From: UBA826 sp045564655
GTDB taxonomy: Bacteria > Chloroflexota > Dehalococcoidia > Lucifugimonadales > UBA826
Reading direction: 5' to 3'
Assembly (NCBI GenBank): GCA_045564655.1
Contig: JBJLGX010000006.1
Span: forward strand, 1-23,816
DNA length: 23,816 nucleotides
Shown here: piece by piece, positions 16,505 to 23,816 of the stretch
Position numbering within the stretch: the stretch's first letter is position 1
Layout of the letters: each line of letters opens with the position of its first letter
Program-made: the position numbers and the translations under genes
The notes under the pieces: model-generated
Told to the model about the DNA's origin: nothing
Databases searched by the model: none
The model's input: the letters and a program-made list of their open reading frames with translations, nothing else

Positions 16505-16963
16505 ATGACAAAACCTGGATCCAAAGCGCCTAATTTCAAAATACCTTCACATGATGGAGAACCCATTGAATTAAAAGATTTTATAGGAAAGAAAAATGTA
16601 ATATTATCATTTCATATATTTTCATTTACTGGTGGCTGAACCCACCAAGTTTCTTCATTTCGAATACATAATGAAAGTTTTGAAGAAATGGACACCCAAG
16701 TCTTGGGTATAAGTTGTGATGCTAGGCCAACTCAAGTAGCATTTGCCTCATCTTTAGGTTCAATACCGTATCCAATATTAGCTGATTTCCACCCACATGG
16801 TGAAGTCTCAAAAGCTTATGGAGTATTTGATGATGTTAGGGGAACTCCTAAAAGAGCAATTGTAATAATTGATAAAAATGGGATTATCCAATTCAGTAAA
16901 ACATATGACAAGGTACCTGATTTAGATCCTCAAGATATTTTAGATGAGGTTAAAAAGCTTTAA
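16505..16963 (+). CDS. Selenocysteine-containing peroxiredoxin (TGA at catalytic position)
   Basis: Read through one in-frame TGA (16637-16639, codon 45), this is a 152-residue one-domain peroxiredoxin of the AhpE/BCP-like kind. The TGA falls exactly where the peroxidatic Cys belongs: SFHIFSFTGG-U-THQVSSF against the family's F-x-P-x-x-F-T-x-x-C. The active-site Thr42 and the conserved Arg117 (GTPKRAIVIID) are kept; the usual Pro is Ile38. A Cys71 in GISCDARPT could be a resolving thiol. The ATG at 16505 has AGGA four bases upstream, and a TATACT box lies at 16482-16487. The 107 codons after TGA are intact and family-like, so decay is unlikely. TGA acts as stop elsewhere in the window, so I infer selenocysteine insertion. 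Annotating from ATG 16688 would miss the whole active site. The stop overlaps that of the convergent methyltransferase gene. Confidence 0.85.
16637..16688 (+). promoter_or_regulatory. Candidate bacterial SECIS hairpin
   Basis: Directly after the in-frame TGA the RNA can fold into a long hairpin. An 8-bp lower stem pairs TTTCTTCA (16650-16657) with TGAAGAAA (16681-16688). After a 4-base bulge (GTTT) on the 3' side comes a 4-bp upper stem, TTTC (16658-16661) with GAAA (16673-16676). The 11-base apical loop begins with G (16662). There are 22 bases between TGA and the loop. A loop G at the first position, a loop of 3-14 bases and a distance of about 16-37 bases are the known constraints for bacterial SECIS elements, and all are met. 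An alternative smaller hairpin (16654-16659 with 16670-16675) overlaps it. Confidence 0.65.
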
Positions 16964-18117
16964 ACCCCGTAAAAATCTTGTGTTTTAATCTGATGCGCTA
17001 TATGTGATTTACTTATAGGCGAGACATGTAAATTATCCAATACAAATTCTCGTTCAGGAAAGATGTTGGAAGAATCAAATGTACCAACATCTTTTTCTTG
17101 AATTGAGACAAAAAAACCACCCAAAGATTCAGTATCTACTAAAGAATTAATTAATCTGATTTCTCTAACAGACAAATTCTGAAATTCAAGAACATCACGG
17201 AATCCCATATCTTCCATCCATTTAGATTGTGACATAAGAATAACTGGTTCAAATCCATGCCTTAATCCAGAATCAATAACTGCCGTAAAATTAACTTGAC
17301 TGGTAATATCTTGGTTTCCAATATTATCAAATAAATTCAGCCCATCAACATGCTTAAAATAAGTTTGAATATGCTTATCTGATCTATTTAGGGAATAAAA
17401 ATCTTTTTCTAAATATCCGTAATCAAAAGTTAAAAAGAAACCCTTATCCAACGTCTTATTCAATGCTTCAAAATACGGATCTAGGTTTGGATTTATAACT
17501 CCTCGATACCCTTCAGGTAAATCAAATTTACTTATATATTCAACTATGGAAGATGGCAATGGATTGGATGAAATGATTTCAATTAATTCGTTCTGAGCAG
17601 AGATGCTAACAAGAATTTCATGAGGTATACCTGAATTTATTTCAAATCTTTTAACAGGAAAGGCATCAAACAATTCATTAGAAATTATGATTCCTGTACC
17701 ACCAATAGATGGTGGCATATCAGATTGAATAAATTCGACATTCTCAACACTAACATTTGGAGCTATTCGATCAACTGCAATATATTGTAATGAGTCTTGA
17801 ATTTGATTTTTAGATGCTGATAATGAATTTATTATATCCTTCGCTAATATGCCTTCACCACATCCGAGTTCCACAATTTTGAAAGGACTAGGTTTCCCTA
17901 AGTATTCCCACAAATGATTTATCTGAGAGGATAAAAAAGAAGCAAATATTGGATGTAAGGTGGGACTAGTATAATAATCCCCTATAGCACCTACTTTACT
18001 TTTATTTGAATAGTATCCTTCATCCGAATAAAGGGCTAACTCCATAAATGTATCAAACGAAATAGGTCCTTGTTTATCTATCAAATCTATCACAAGACGA
18101 TATGGATCAATATTCAT
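16960..18117 (-). CDS. MidA/NDUFAF7-family SAM-dependent methyltransferase
   Basis: This belongs to the COG1565 family; the mitochondrial member NDUFAF7 methylates an arginine of complex I, and bacterial roles are less clear. The 385-residue protein shows the family block KVGAIGDYYTSPTLHPIFA near residues 40-58, the SAM-binding motif FKIVELGCGEG near 81-91, IISNELFDAFPVKRFE, and DITSQVNFTAV. The ATG at 18117 is chosen over a GTG four codons upstream; neither has a good SD. It lies 26 bases after the small Cys/His protein gene and the same way round as gltA, suggesting one transcript. Its TAA overlaps the selenoprotein stop. Confidence 0.9.
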   Translation of the reverse strand: MNIDPYRLVIDLIDKQGPISFDTFMELALYSDEGYYSNKSKVGAIGDYYTSPTLHPIFASFLSSQINHLWEYLGKPSPFKIVELGCGEGILAKDIINSLSASKNQIQDSLQYIAVDRIAPNVSVENVEFIQSDMPPSIGGTGIIISNELFDAFPVKRFEINSGIPHEILVSISAQNELIEIISSNPLPSSIVEYISKFDLPEGYRGVINPNLDPYFEALNKTLDKGFFLTFDYGYLEKDFYSLNRSDKHIQTYFKHVDGLNLFDNIGNQDITSQVNFTAVIDSGLRHGFEPVILMSQSKWMEDMGFRDVLEFQNLSVREIRLINSLVDTESLGGFFVSIQEKDVGTFDSSNIFPEREFVLDNLHVSPISKSHIAHQIKTQDFYGV

Positions 18118-18143
18118 TACACAATACACTATGTTTTAAAGAA

Positions 18144-18323
18144 TCATTTTTCCTTATTAGAAGTTGCAGCAGAAGAAGGTTTTGTCCAATTTGATCCAGC
18201 TAATGAATTAGGGAATTCTTCTGTATCTCCACAAAGTTTACATAATCCTGAACTGAAAGGCCCATTTGGTTGAGCCAAAACCCAGTGATGAACACAATTT
18301 TCGTCGTTTATTCTCTTATTCAA
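18144..18323 (-). CDS. Small Cys/His-rich (zinc-ribbon-like) protein, 59 residues
   Basis: This is a short gene easily missed because it begins with TTG. AGGGG precedes the TTG by five bases, a good ribosome site. The protein contains CVHHWVLAQPNGPFSSGLC and then KLCGDTEEFPNS: C10, H12/H13, C28 and C31, a spacing suited to binding one zinc ion. The PNGP-S-G-C-x2-CG-x3-EF-NS pattern resembles small proteins I associate with Chloroflexota, but I cannot name a family. The last 20 residues are polar and low in complexity. It lies 21 bases after the gltA stop and 26 before midA, so the three are probably cotranscribed. The function is unknown. Confidence 0.72.
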   Translation of the reverse strand: MNKRINDENCVHHWVLAQPNGPFSSGLCKLCGDTEEFPNSLAGSNWTKPSSAATSNKEK

Positions 18324-18344
18324 TGAAACCCCTATTTGACAACT

Positions 18345-19484
18345 TTATCTGTCTTCAATCTTAATAAATTTCCGATCTAGTTCCCCAACATATTTAAGCC
18401 TAGGTCGAAGTAGAATGTTATTTTCAAACTGTTCAACAACTTGAGCTGTCCATCCAGGAACTCTGCCAATTGCAAATATTGATATAAATAAATCTTCAGG
18501 AATATTTAACAAGAAATACATTGCTCCTGAAAAGAAATCAACATTCTGATTTATACCACGTCTAGAATATGGTTTCATAACTTCAACAACTTTCTGAAGA
18601 ATAGAGTACCATTTTGGCTCCCCTTTTCTTTCTCCTAGTTCTTTAAGGTCATCTTGCAAGTGTAGAGAGCGAGGGTCAACGGCTTTGTATACACGATGCC
18701 CAAACCCCATTATTCTTCCGCCTCCTGACAAAGTATCTTTTACATATTTCTCAGCATTATCCACATCTCCTATATCTTGAGACATTGTCATTACAGATTC
18801 GGCTGCTCCACCATGAGAAGGTCCTTTTAAGACAGCGACACCTGTTGTGACAGCACAATGCAAATCAGCTTGAGTAGAAGCCGCCACTCTAGCACCAAAT
18901 GAAGATGCATTTAATCCGTGTTCTGCATGCAACACAAAATCTTTATCAATTAAAGCAACATCTCTAGGATCTGGTTTTTCGCCAAAAAGCATATATAAAA
19001 AGTTGGCAGCTAAAGACAGTTCTGGATCAGGAGTAATAGGATCTAATCCGTCTCGTATACGGGCATGTGTAGTTACTATTGTCGGAGCCTGGGCTGTTAA
19101 CCTAGTACCTTTTCTAAGCGTTGCTTCCACAGAATTATCATCAACATCATCATCAAATGCTGACAATGCCGAAATAGCTGTTCTTAATACATCCATAGGA
19201 TGAGCATCTTTTATTGTTTTAATTATGTCAACAATAGGCTCAGGAATATCCATATTAGAGCGTAATTCAGTGGTAAATATATCTAATTCATTCTGAGTAG
19301 GTAATTCACCTTTCATAATTAGATATATAACTTCTTCAAATGCACAGTTAACAGCTAAGTCGTCGATATTATATCCACGATAATACAGCTTTCCCTCTTT
19401 TCCGTTAATAAAGCTAGAGGTAGTTCTATCTATATAAACTTCACGCAAACCTCGATATAGTTTTACGTCATCATCTTCACTCAT
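18345..19484 (-). CDS. gltA: Citrate synthase / 2-methylcitrate synthase family
   Basis: The enzyme condenses acetyl-CoA with oxaloacetate to form citrate (or propionyl-CoA in methylcitrate synthases). The 379-residue protein is of the short type II-like/archaeal-size class. It carries the catalytic set: GPSHGGAAESVM (first His), GFGHRVYKAVDPRS (second His and Arg) and NQNVDFFSGAMY (Asp). HGLNASSFGARVAAST is the typical helix. GGAGG lies six bases before the ATG at 19484, the strongest SD here. The 140-base gap to atpC probably holds its promoter. Citrate and methylcitrate synthases cannot be separated reliably by eye. No N-terminal NADH-regulatory extension of the E. coli kind is present. 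Confidence 0.93.
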   Translation of the reverse strand: MSEDDDVKLYRGLREVYIDRTTSSFINGKEGKLYYRGYNIDDLAVNCAFEEVIYLIMKGELPTQNELDIFTTELRSNMDIPEPIVDIIKTIKDAHPMDVLRTAISALSAFDDDVDDNSVEATLRKGTRLTAQAPTIVTTHARIRDGLDPITPDPELSLAANFLYMLFGEKPDPRDVALIDKDFVLHAEHGLNASSFGARVAASTQADLHCAVTTGVAVLKGPSHGGAAESVMTMSQDIGDVDNAEKYVKDTLSGGGRIMGFGHRVYKAVDPRSLHLQDDLKELGERKGEPKWYSILQKVVEVMKPYSRRGINQNVDFFSGAMYFLLNIPEDLFISIFAIGRVPGWTAQVVEQFENNILLRPRLKYVGELDRKFIKIEDR

Positions 19485-19516
19485 TAACTACCTCCAAGAA
19501 ATAAATTAAAAGACAC

Positions 19517-19530
19517 TGCTTTTACAAGCA
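19517..19530 (-). terminator. Weak hairpin between atpC and gltA
   Basis: A perfect 5-bp stem (TGCTT/AAGCA) with a 4-base loop lies in the atpC-gltA spacer. Read on the minus strand it is followed a few bases later by TCTTTTAATTT. It could be a weak terminator for the ATP synthase operon, but the stem is short and AT-rich and the T tract is not immediately adjacent. Confidence 0.2.
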
Positions 19531-19624
19531 ATATTCAAAACCTTAAACTAATAGGGCCAACACATTCTAGCAACGTACATAATTTAGAGTCAAGAAATCA
19601 TCATTTTTAGCAGTTCAACAGCTG

Positions 19625-19864
19625 TTAGCTGTTAGCTAGTATCGTAACATCACTATTAGCTGTTACTTCTAAAAACCCACCATTAATCATGATTTCCTCA
19701 TCTTTTCCGTCTTTCCGAATAAGAACATTCCCAGAATTTAATACTGTTAATAACGGGGCATGCCTAGGTAATATTCCTAATAGTCCCTCAATGCCAGGCG
19801 CAACCAACAGATCAATATCATCTGAGTAGACTGATTTTTCAGTTGTAACTATATCTAAATGCAA
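19625..19864 (-). CDS. atpC: ATP synthase epsilon subunit, N-terminal domain only
   Basis: Epsilon belongs to the central stalk of F1. The 79 residues cover only the N-terminal beta-sandwich: MHLDIVTTEKSVYSDDIDLL, then GLLGILPRHAPLLTVL and INGGFLEVTANSDVTILA. The usual protein is about 130-140 residues, ending in two helices that inhibit ATP hydrolysis. Here a TAA follows ILANS, and all three minus-strand frames close within 25 bases, with no remnant of the helices before gltA. The stop lies in a 7-base direct repeat (AGCTGTT on the plus strand, 19620-19633). The start is TTG at 19864 with AGGA ten bases upstream. The truncated form should still couple gamma to the c-ring but lack the epsilon brake. 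Confidence 0.9.
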   Translation of the reverse strand: MHLDIVTTEKSVYSDDIDLLVAPGIEGLLGILPRHAPLLTVLNSGNVLIRKDGKDEEIMINGGFLEVTANSDVTILANS

Positions 19865-19893
19865 TTTGCTATTATCCTAGTTTGTTAAAATTA

Positions 19894-21288
19894 CTAAACA
19901 GAAGCCATTTCTTGAGCTTTTGCAAGGGCTTCATCTATTGTTCCAACCATATAAAACGCTTGCTCTGGAACATCGTCATGGACTCCATCCAGGATTTGTT
20001 TAAACCCTTCTACTGTATCTTTCACTGATACGTACTTACCAGGTGTTCCAGTGAATTGCTCTGCAACGTTAAATGGTTGAGTCAAAAATCTTTGAATCTT
20101 TCTTGCCCTAGAAACAGTAGCTTTATCATCGTCAGAGAGTTCTTCAATACCTAAAATCGCGATGATATCTTGTAATCCTTGATATCTCTGCAAAACTTGT
20201 GTAACAGCTATTGCAACATCGTAATGTTCTTGCCCCACAACCGACGGTTCTAATATATTTGAAAATGATGTTAAAGGATCTACTGCTGGATATAAACCTT
20301 GAGAAGCCAAGTTTCTCTCCAAAGTCATAACTGCATCTAAGTGACCAAAAGTAGTTACGATTCCTGGGTCAGTATAGTCATCTGCAGGAACGTATATAGC
20401 TTGCACAGATGTAATAGAACCTGTCTTCGATGAAGTTATTCGTTCTTCTAAAGCTCCCATTTCGGTACCTAATGTAGGTTGATAGCCTACCGCGGAAGGC
20501 ATTCTGCCTAATAATCCAGATACCTCCATTCCAGCCAAAATATATCTATAAATATTGTCTACGAATAATAAAACGTCTTGCCCTCTTTCTTCTTTAAAAT
20601 ATTCAGCCATAGTTAGACCTGTTTGGGCAACTCTTGCTCTTATTCCTGGAGGTTCATTCATTTGTCCAAAAACTAATACAGTCTGAGGTAATACTCCTGC
20701 TTCTTCCATTTCACGCCAAAGATCATTACCTTCCCTAGAGCGTTCTCCTACACCTGCAAACACTGATACTCCTTGGTGTTCAGTAGCAATGTTGTTAATC
20801 AATTCCTGAATAACAACTGTCTTGCCTACACCTGCACCACCAAATGCGCCGATTTTACCTCCCTTGTTAAAAGGAGTAATCAAATCTAAAACTTTTATTC
20901 CTGTCTCTAAAACTTCAATTTCTGTAGCTTGTTCTTCAAAAGATGGGGGCTCTCTATGTATAGGTCTCGTTTCAGGAGAATCAATCTCTCCTAGACCATC
21001 TAACGTTTCACCTAATGTATTAAACAATCTACCTAATGTAGGGTCTCCGACTGGTACAGAAATTGCAGCTCCTGTATCTACAGCATCTATCCCTCTTTTT
21101 AATCCTTCTGTGGGGCCAAGAGCTAAACATCGAACCCAGTTATTTCCAATATGCTGCTCTACTTCCAAAACAAGCTTATCATTTCCAATTTCGGTTTCTA
21201 GAGCATTAAAAATAGCAGGCATTTCATCTGGTTGAAATTCAACGTCAACTACTGTTCCAATTACTTGTATTATTTTTCCGGTTCCCAT
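19894..21288 (-). CDS. atpD: ATP synthase F1 subunit beta
   Basis: This is the catalytic subunit of F1, three copies per complex. The 464-residue protein has the P-loop GGAGVGKTVVIQE near residues 149-161, GERSREGNDLWREM with the catalytic Glu, the Walker B segment VLLFVDNIYRY, and the signature PSAVGYQPTLGTEMG. The C-terminal domain ends in AQEMASV after the usual AFYMVGTIDEA. AGGAG lies five bases before the ATG at 21288. It is in canonical order after atpG and before atpC. Confidence 0.98.
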   Translation of the reverse strand: MGTGKIIQVIGTVVDVEFQPDEMPAIFNALETEIGNDKLVLEVEQHIGNNWVRCLALGPTEGLKRGIDAVDTGAAISVPVGDPTLGRLFNTLGETLDGLGEIDSPETRPIHREPPSFEEQATEIEVLETGIKVLDLITPFNKGGKIGAFGGAGVGKTVVIQELINNIATEHQGVSVFAGVGERSREGNDLWREMEEAGVLPQTVLVFGQMNEPPGIRARVAQTGLTMAEYFKEERGQDVLLFVDNIYRYILAGMEVSGLLGRMPSAVGYQPTLGTEMGALEERITSSKTGSITSVQAIYVPADDYTDPGIVTTFGHLDAVMTLERNLASQGLYPAVDPLTSFSNILEPSVVGQEHYDVAIAVTQVLQRYQGLQDIIAILGIEELSDDDKATVSRARKIQRFLTQPFNVAEQFTGTPGKYVSVKDTVEGFKQILDGVHDDVPEQAFYMVGTIDEALAKAQEMASV

Positions 21289-21330
21289 ATATACTCCTGA
21301 ACGTGATTCAGTATTTTTATTAAAAGTGGA

Positions 21331-22188
21331 TCAAGCTTCTATTGCCGAGACTCCTCCAACAATATCCAAAAGCTCTCCAGTTATAGTTTCTTGTCTTAAT
21401 TTATTCATCACTAAAGTTAAATCGCCTACCATTTCATTAGCATTATCTGTAGCTTGGTTCATAGCAACCATTCGAGCTGACTGTTCACTTGCGTTAGCTT
21501 CTAATATCGCATGATGAACTAACGTTTGTATATATCGCGGTAAAAGTTCATTCAATACTTGATTTGGATTAGGCTCATAAATGTATTCTAATTTCTTATC
21601 ATTTAACTCATCAACAGCAACGGGAATCAATTGGTTTAAAGTAGGCTTTTGCAGTGTAGTATTAATAAAATTCGCATAACAAATATGAACAGAATCTACT
21701 TCTCCAGATGAAAATTTATCAATTAATAAATCTGCTATAGGGAGGGTATTTGAAGAATTTGGAGAATCACCAATTCCTATAAACTCTCCTATCAACTCTA
21801 AATCCATCCTTTTTGCAAAAGTTATCCCTTTTTTCCCAACCCCAACAACTTTCACAGGAACAGTCTGTTGAGCTAAAAACGAAGAGGCCGACTTTAAAAT
21901 ATTTGCGATTAATCCACCTGTAAGACCTCTATCTGGAGTAATAATTACCAAACAAGCAGATTTATTTTCTCGATTTTCAATCAAAGGCTGATTAGAATCA
22001 TCATCTGATATTTGCGATACCACATTTGAAACCATCTGAGACATACTATTTGAATAATCTCTGCCCATAGTAGCCGCATCTTGAGATCTCCTCAATTTTG
22101 AAGCAGCAATCATAGACATAGCTTTCGTTATTTTTGCTGTACTTTCGACGCTTCTTATTCGTCTTGCTATTTGCCTAACACTAGCCAT
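21331..22188 (-). CDS. atpG: ATP synthase F1 subunit gamma
   Basis: This is the rotor shaft of F1. The 285-residue protein has the characteristic N-terminal helix (RQIARRIRSVESTAKITKAM, residues 5-24) and the C-terminal helix (ARMVAMNQATDNANEM, then LNKLRQETITGELLDIVGG). The middle has the conserved IITPDRGLTGGL. Its ATG is four bases after the atpA stop, so the genes are coupled. Length and both coiled-coil helices are normal. Confidence 0.97.
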   Translation of the reverse strand: MASVRQIARRIRSVESTAKITKAMSMIAASKLRRSQDAATMGRDYSNSMSQMVSNVVSQISDDDSNQPLIENRENKSACLVIITPDRGLTGGLIANILKSASSFLAQQTVPVKVVGVGKKGITFAKRMDLELIGEFIGIGDSPNSSNTLPIADLLIDKFSSGEVDSVHICYANFINTTLQKPTLNQLIPVAVDELNDKKLEYIYEPNPNQVLNELLPRYIQTLVHHAILEANASEQSARMVAMNQATDNANEMVGDLTLVMNKLRQETITGELLDIVGGVSAIEA

Positions 22189-22192
22189 TTAA

Positions 22193-23704
22193 TTAAACCA
22201 ATCCACTTTTCTTAAAGTCTTCAATAGCAGAGGTCAATTTCTCTCTCGAAGAATCTGTTAAGTCAGCATCATCTGCAATTTGTTTTAACAAATCTTTATT
22301 ATTAGAAGTCATAAACCCGTGAAATGCTTGCTCCCAAGACATAACATTAGATACATCAACATCATCTACATACCCTTCATTTAAAGCAAACAAAATACAA
22401 ACCTGTTGTTCCATTGGTATAGGTGCATTTTGGCCTTGTTTCAATATTTCAACAGACCTTTCTCCTCGACCTAATTGTCTTTTAGTAGCTTCATCAAGGT
22501 CGTCGGTACCAAACTGAGCAAATGTTACTAATTCTCGATACTGTGATAAAGCAAGCCGTAAAGTTCCTGCAACAGATTTCATGGCTTTAGTTTGGGCTGC
22601 ACTACCTACCCTAGAAACAGAAACCCCTGCATTAACTGCAGGTCGAATTCCTGCATTAAATAATTCAGGTTCTAGATAAATTTGTCCATCAGTAATCGAT
22701 ATAACGTTAGTAGGAACATATGCCGAAACATCTCCTGCTTGAGTTTCTATCACAGGCAATGCTGTAACTGAACCTCCACCATGATCATCATCTAATCTAG
22801 CCGCCCTCTCTAACAATCTACTATGAAGATAGAATACGTCTCCTGGGTATGCTTCACGGCCAGGAGGTCTCTTAAGTAACAGAGACATTTGTCTATATGC
22901 CCAAGCATGTTTTGACAAATCATCATATGCTATAAGAACATCTTTACCTTGAAGCATAAAATGTTCTGCCATAGCACATCCGGTATATGGAGCTAAATAC
23001 TGCATTGGAGCTGCATCTGAAGCATTAGCAGCAACCACAATAGTATGTTCCATTGCACCAAACTGTTCTAATATTCCAACAGTTTGTGCCACTTTTCCAA
23101 CCTTCTGTCCAATAGCTACATATATACAAATTAAATCGCCACCTTTTTGGTTAATAATTGAATCTACACATATTGCTGTCTTCCCTGTAGTTCTGTCACC
23201 AATTATCAATTCTCTTTGTCCTCTACCGACAGGAATCATTGCATCAATTGCTTTTATTCCAGTTTGGACAGGAGTATTAACTCCTTTTCTAATTGCAACG
23301 TTAGGTGCGACAATTTCAACTTCTCTCATCTCCGAAGTATCTACAGAACCTTTGCCGTCAATTGGATTTCCAATGCCATCTAATACTCTGCCAAGTAGCT
23401 GTTCCCCTACAGGAACTTGCATAACCTGCCCTGTACCTCTAACTTCAGATCCTTCTTTAATTCCACTCGGATCCCCTAAGATAACAACACCAACACTATC
23501 TTCTTCTAAGTTAAGAGCGATCCCAGCAACTCCTCCACCGAACTCAACAAGTTCGTTATAAGCTACTCCGGACAGCCCGTGGACACGTGCTATTCCATCT
23601 CCAACTTCAACAACCGTACCTACATCTACCATACCTAAGTCGGTTCCAAAGCCTTCGATCTGTTTTTTAATAACCGATGCTATGTCCTGTCCTTTGACGG
23701 CCAT
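22193..23704 (-). CDS. atpA: ATP synthase F1 subunit alpha
   Basis: This is the non-catalytic nucleotide-binding subunit of F1. The 503-residue protein has the P-loop GDRTTGKT near residues 166-173, the alpha-specific GQKVGKVAQTV, and the ATP synthase signature PAVNAGVSVSRVGS. The C-terminal block ends in a helix rich in Asp and Lys. I place the start at ATG 23704 (MAVKGQD) because GGAGG ends five bases upstream; an in-frame TTG at 23716 is the SD region itself. The 68 bases between atpH and atpA hold a small hairpin. Confidence 0.98.
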   Translation of the reverse strand: MAVKGQDIASVIKKQIEGFGTDLGMVDVGTVVEVGDGIARVHGLSGVAYNELVEFGGGVAGIALNLEEDSVGVVILGDPSGIKEGSEVRGTGQVMQVPVGEQLLGRVLDGIGNPIDGKGSVDTSEMREVEIVAPNVAIRKGVNTPVQTGIKAIDAMIPVGRGQRELIIGDRTTGKTAICVDSIINQKGGDLICIYVAIGQKVGKVAQTVGILEQFGAMEHTIVVAANASDAAPMQYLAPYTGCAMAEHFMLQGKDVLIAYDDLSKHAWAYRQMSLLLKRPPGREAYPGDVFYLHSRLLERAARLDDDHGGGSVTALPVIETQAGDVSAYVPTNVISITDGQIYLEPELFNAGIRPAVNAGVSVSRVGSAAQTKAMKSVAGTLRLALSQYRELVTFAQFGTDDLDEATKRQLGRGERSVEILKQGQNAPIPMEQQVCILFALNEGYVDDVDVSNVMSWEQAFHGFMTSNNKDLLKQIADDADLTDSSREKLTSAIEDFKKSGLV

Positions 23705-23725
23705 ATCACCCTCCAATTTAACAAC

Positions 23726-23742
23726 ACGACCAAATTAGTCGT
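23726..23742 (-). promoter_or_regulatory. Small hairpin in the atpH-atpA spacer
   Basis: A 17-base inverted repeat with 7-bp arms (ACGACTA/TGGTCGT on the minus strand, one G-T pair) and a 3-base loop sits 21 bases before the atpA start codon. It is the only GC-containing structure in an AT-rich spacer. It could be a weak mRNA-processing or stabilising element; no U tract follows, so it does not look like a terminator. Confidence 0.3.
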
Positions 23743-23772
23743 ACTTACTTTTTATAAATAACCAAATAAATT

Positions 23773-23816
23773 TTAAGTGCCTTTAACAAGGCCTCCTTTC
23801 ATATTTTCTAGACGAG
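23773..23816 (-). CDS. atpH: ATP synthase subunit delta, last residues only
   Basis: Only the final 13 whole codons and the stop are in the window: RLENMKGGLVKGT followed by TAA. The RLE-x-(M/L)-K-x2-LV ending matches the usual C-terminus of delta (OSCP), and the position directly before atpA is where atpH sits in F-type operons. The call rests mainly on position plus this short tail. Confidence 0.6.
   Translation of the reverse strand, partial: RLENMKGGLVKGT

Noticed and set aside
16637..16639. TGA as a nonsense mutation in a decaying peroxiredoxin
   Set aside because: The single TGA lies exactly at the catalytic Cys, the rest of the frame is intact, and a SECIS-like hairpin follows. Decay would be expected to hit random sites.
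16688..16963. A separate 91-residue gene starting at ATG 16688
   Set aside because: It is the in-frame 3' part of the selenoperoxiredoxin; it begins in mid-domain, lacks the active site and has no SD.
18070..18273. Plus-strand 67-residue reading frame
   Set aside because: It lies across the 5' end of midA and the antisense of the small Cys/His gene; its sequence is low in information and has no SD.
19617..19626. AACAGCTGTT palindrome as a terminator of the atp operon
   Set aside because: It overlaps the atpC stop as part of a short direct repeat, and no T tract follows on the minus strand.
20822..21235. 137-residue plus-strand frame opposite atpD
   Set aside because: AtpD is unambiguous here; the Pro/Ser-rich antisense frame is a composition effect.

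Overview
The window is AT-rich DNA, densely packed with genes, from a free-living bacterium. Three things point to an uncultured marine Chloroflexota of the SAR202/Dehalococcoidia kind. One is the combination of actinobacterial-type inositol-phosphate synthase, a PimA-like glycosyltransferase and a CDP-alcohol phosphatidyltransferase. Another is a peptidase-MA-like lipoprotein-style gene and a WPDxxLGC-type secreted domain. The third is a very short ATP synthase epsilon subunit. This placement is an inference from gene content, not a measured phylogeny. TGA is used as a normal stop (for example by ybeY and the glycosyltransferase), so the single recoded TGA described below is context-specific.

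Layout. Positions 1-11395 are all on the minus strand and read right to left: cyclase-family hydrolase, D-2-hydroxyacid dehydrogenase, then a tight run of ino1, a PimA-like GT4, a CDP-alcohol phosphatidyltransferase, a secreted zinc peptidase, an unrecognised cytosolic protein, hflK, hflC, ybeY and dnaX (its 3' end lies outside the window). The first three genes of that run form a plausible phosphatidylinositol-type glycolipid route: glucose-6-P to inositol-3-P, then PI-phosphate, then mannosylation. Positions 11485-14511 are on the plus strand and hold two MFS-type transporters, diverging from the cyclase gene across an operator-like palindrome. Positions 14508-16410 hold a convergent GDPD-family phosphodiesterase, a plus-strand tRNA-Thr(CGT), and a zinc-free MDR oxidoreductase whose stop codon abuts the tRNA.

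The most notable gene is at 16505-16963 on the plus strand. It is a peroxiredoxin whose peroxidatic cysteine codon is TGA, followed immediately by a hairpin with the geometry of a bacterial SECIS. I read it as one continuous selenoprotein gene; a conventional annotation would report only its 3' half. To its right, on the minus strand, lie a MidA-family methyltransferase, a previously unlisted 59-residue Cys/His-rich small protein, and citrate synthase. The window ends with the F1 part of an ATP synthase operon (atpH end, atpA, atpG, atpD, atpC), where epsilon has lost its entire C-terminal helical domain.

No mobile element, CRISPR array or rRNA is visible, and no gene-free stretch exceeds about 150 bases. 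Several starts are TTG or GTG, chosen by Shine-Dalgarno position and family N-termini.
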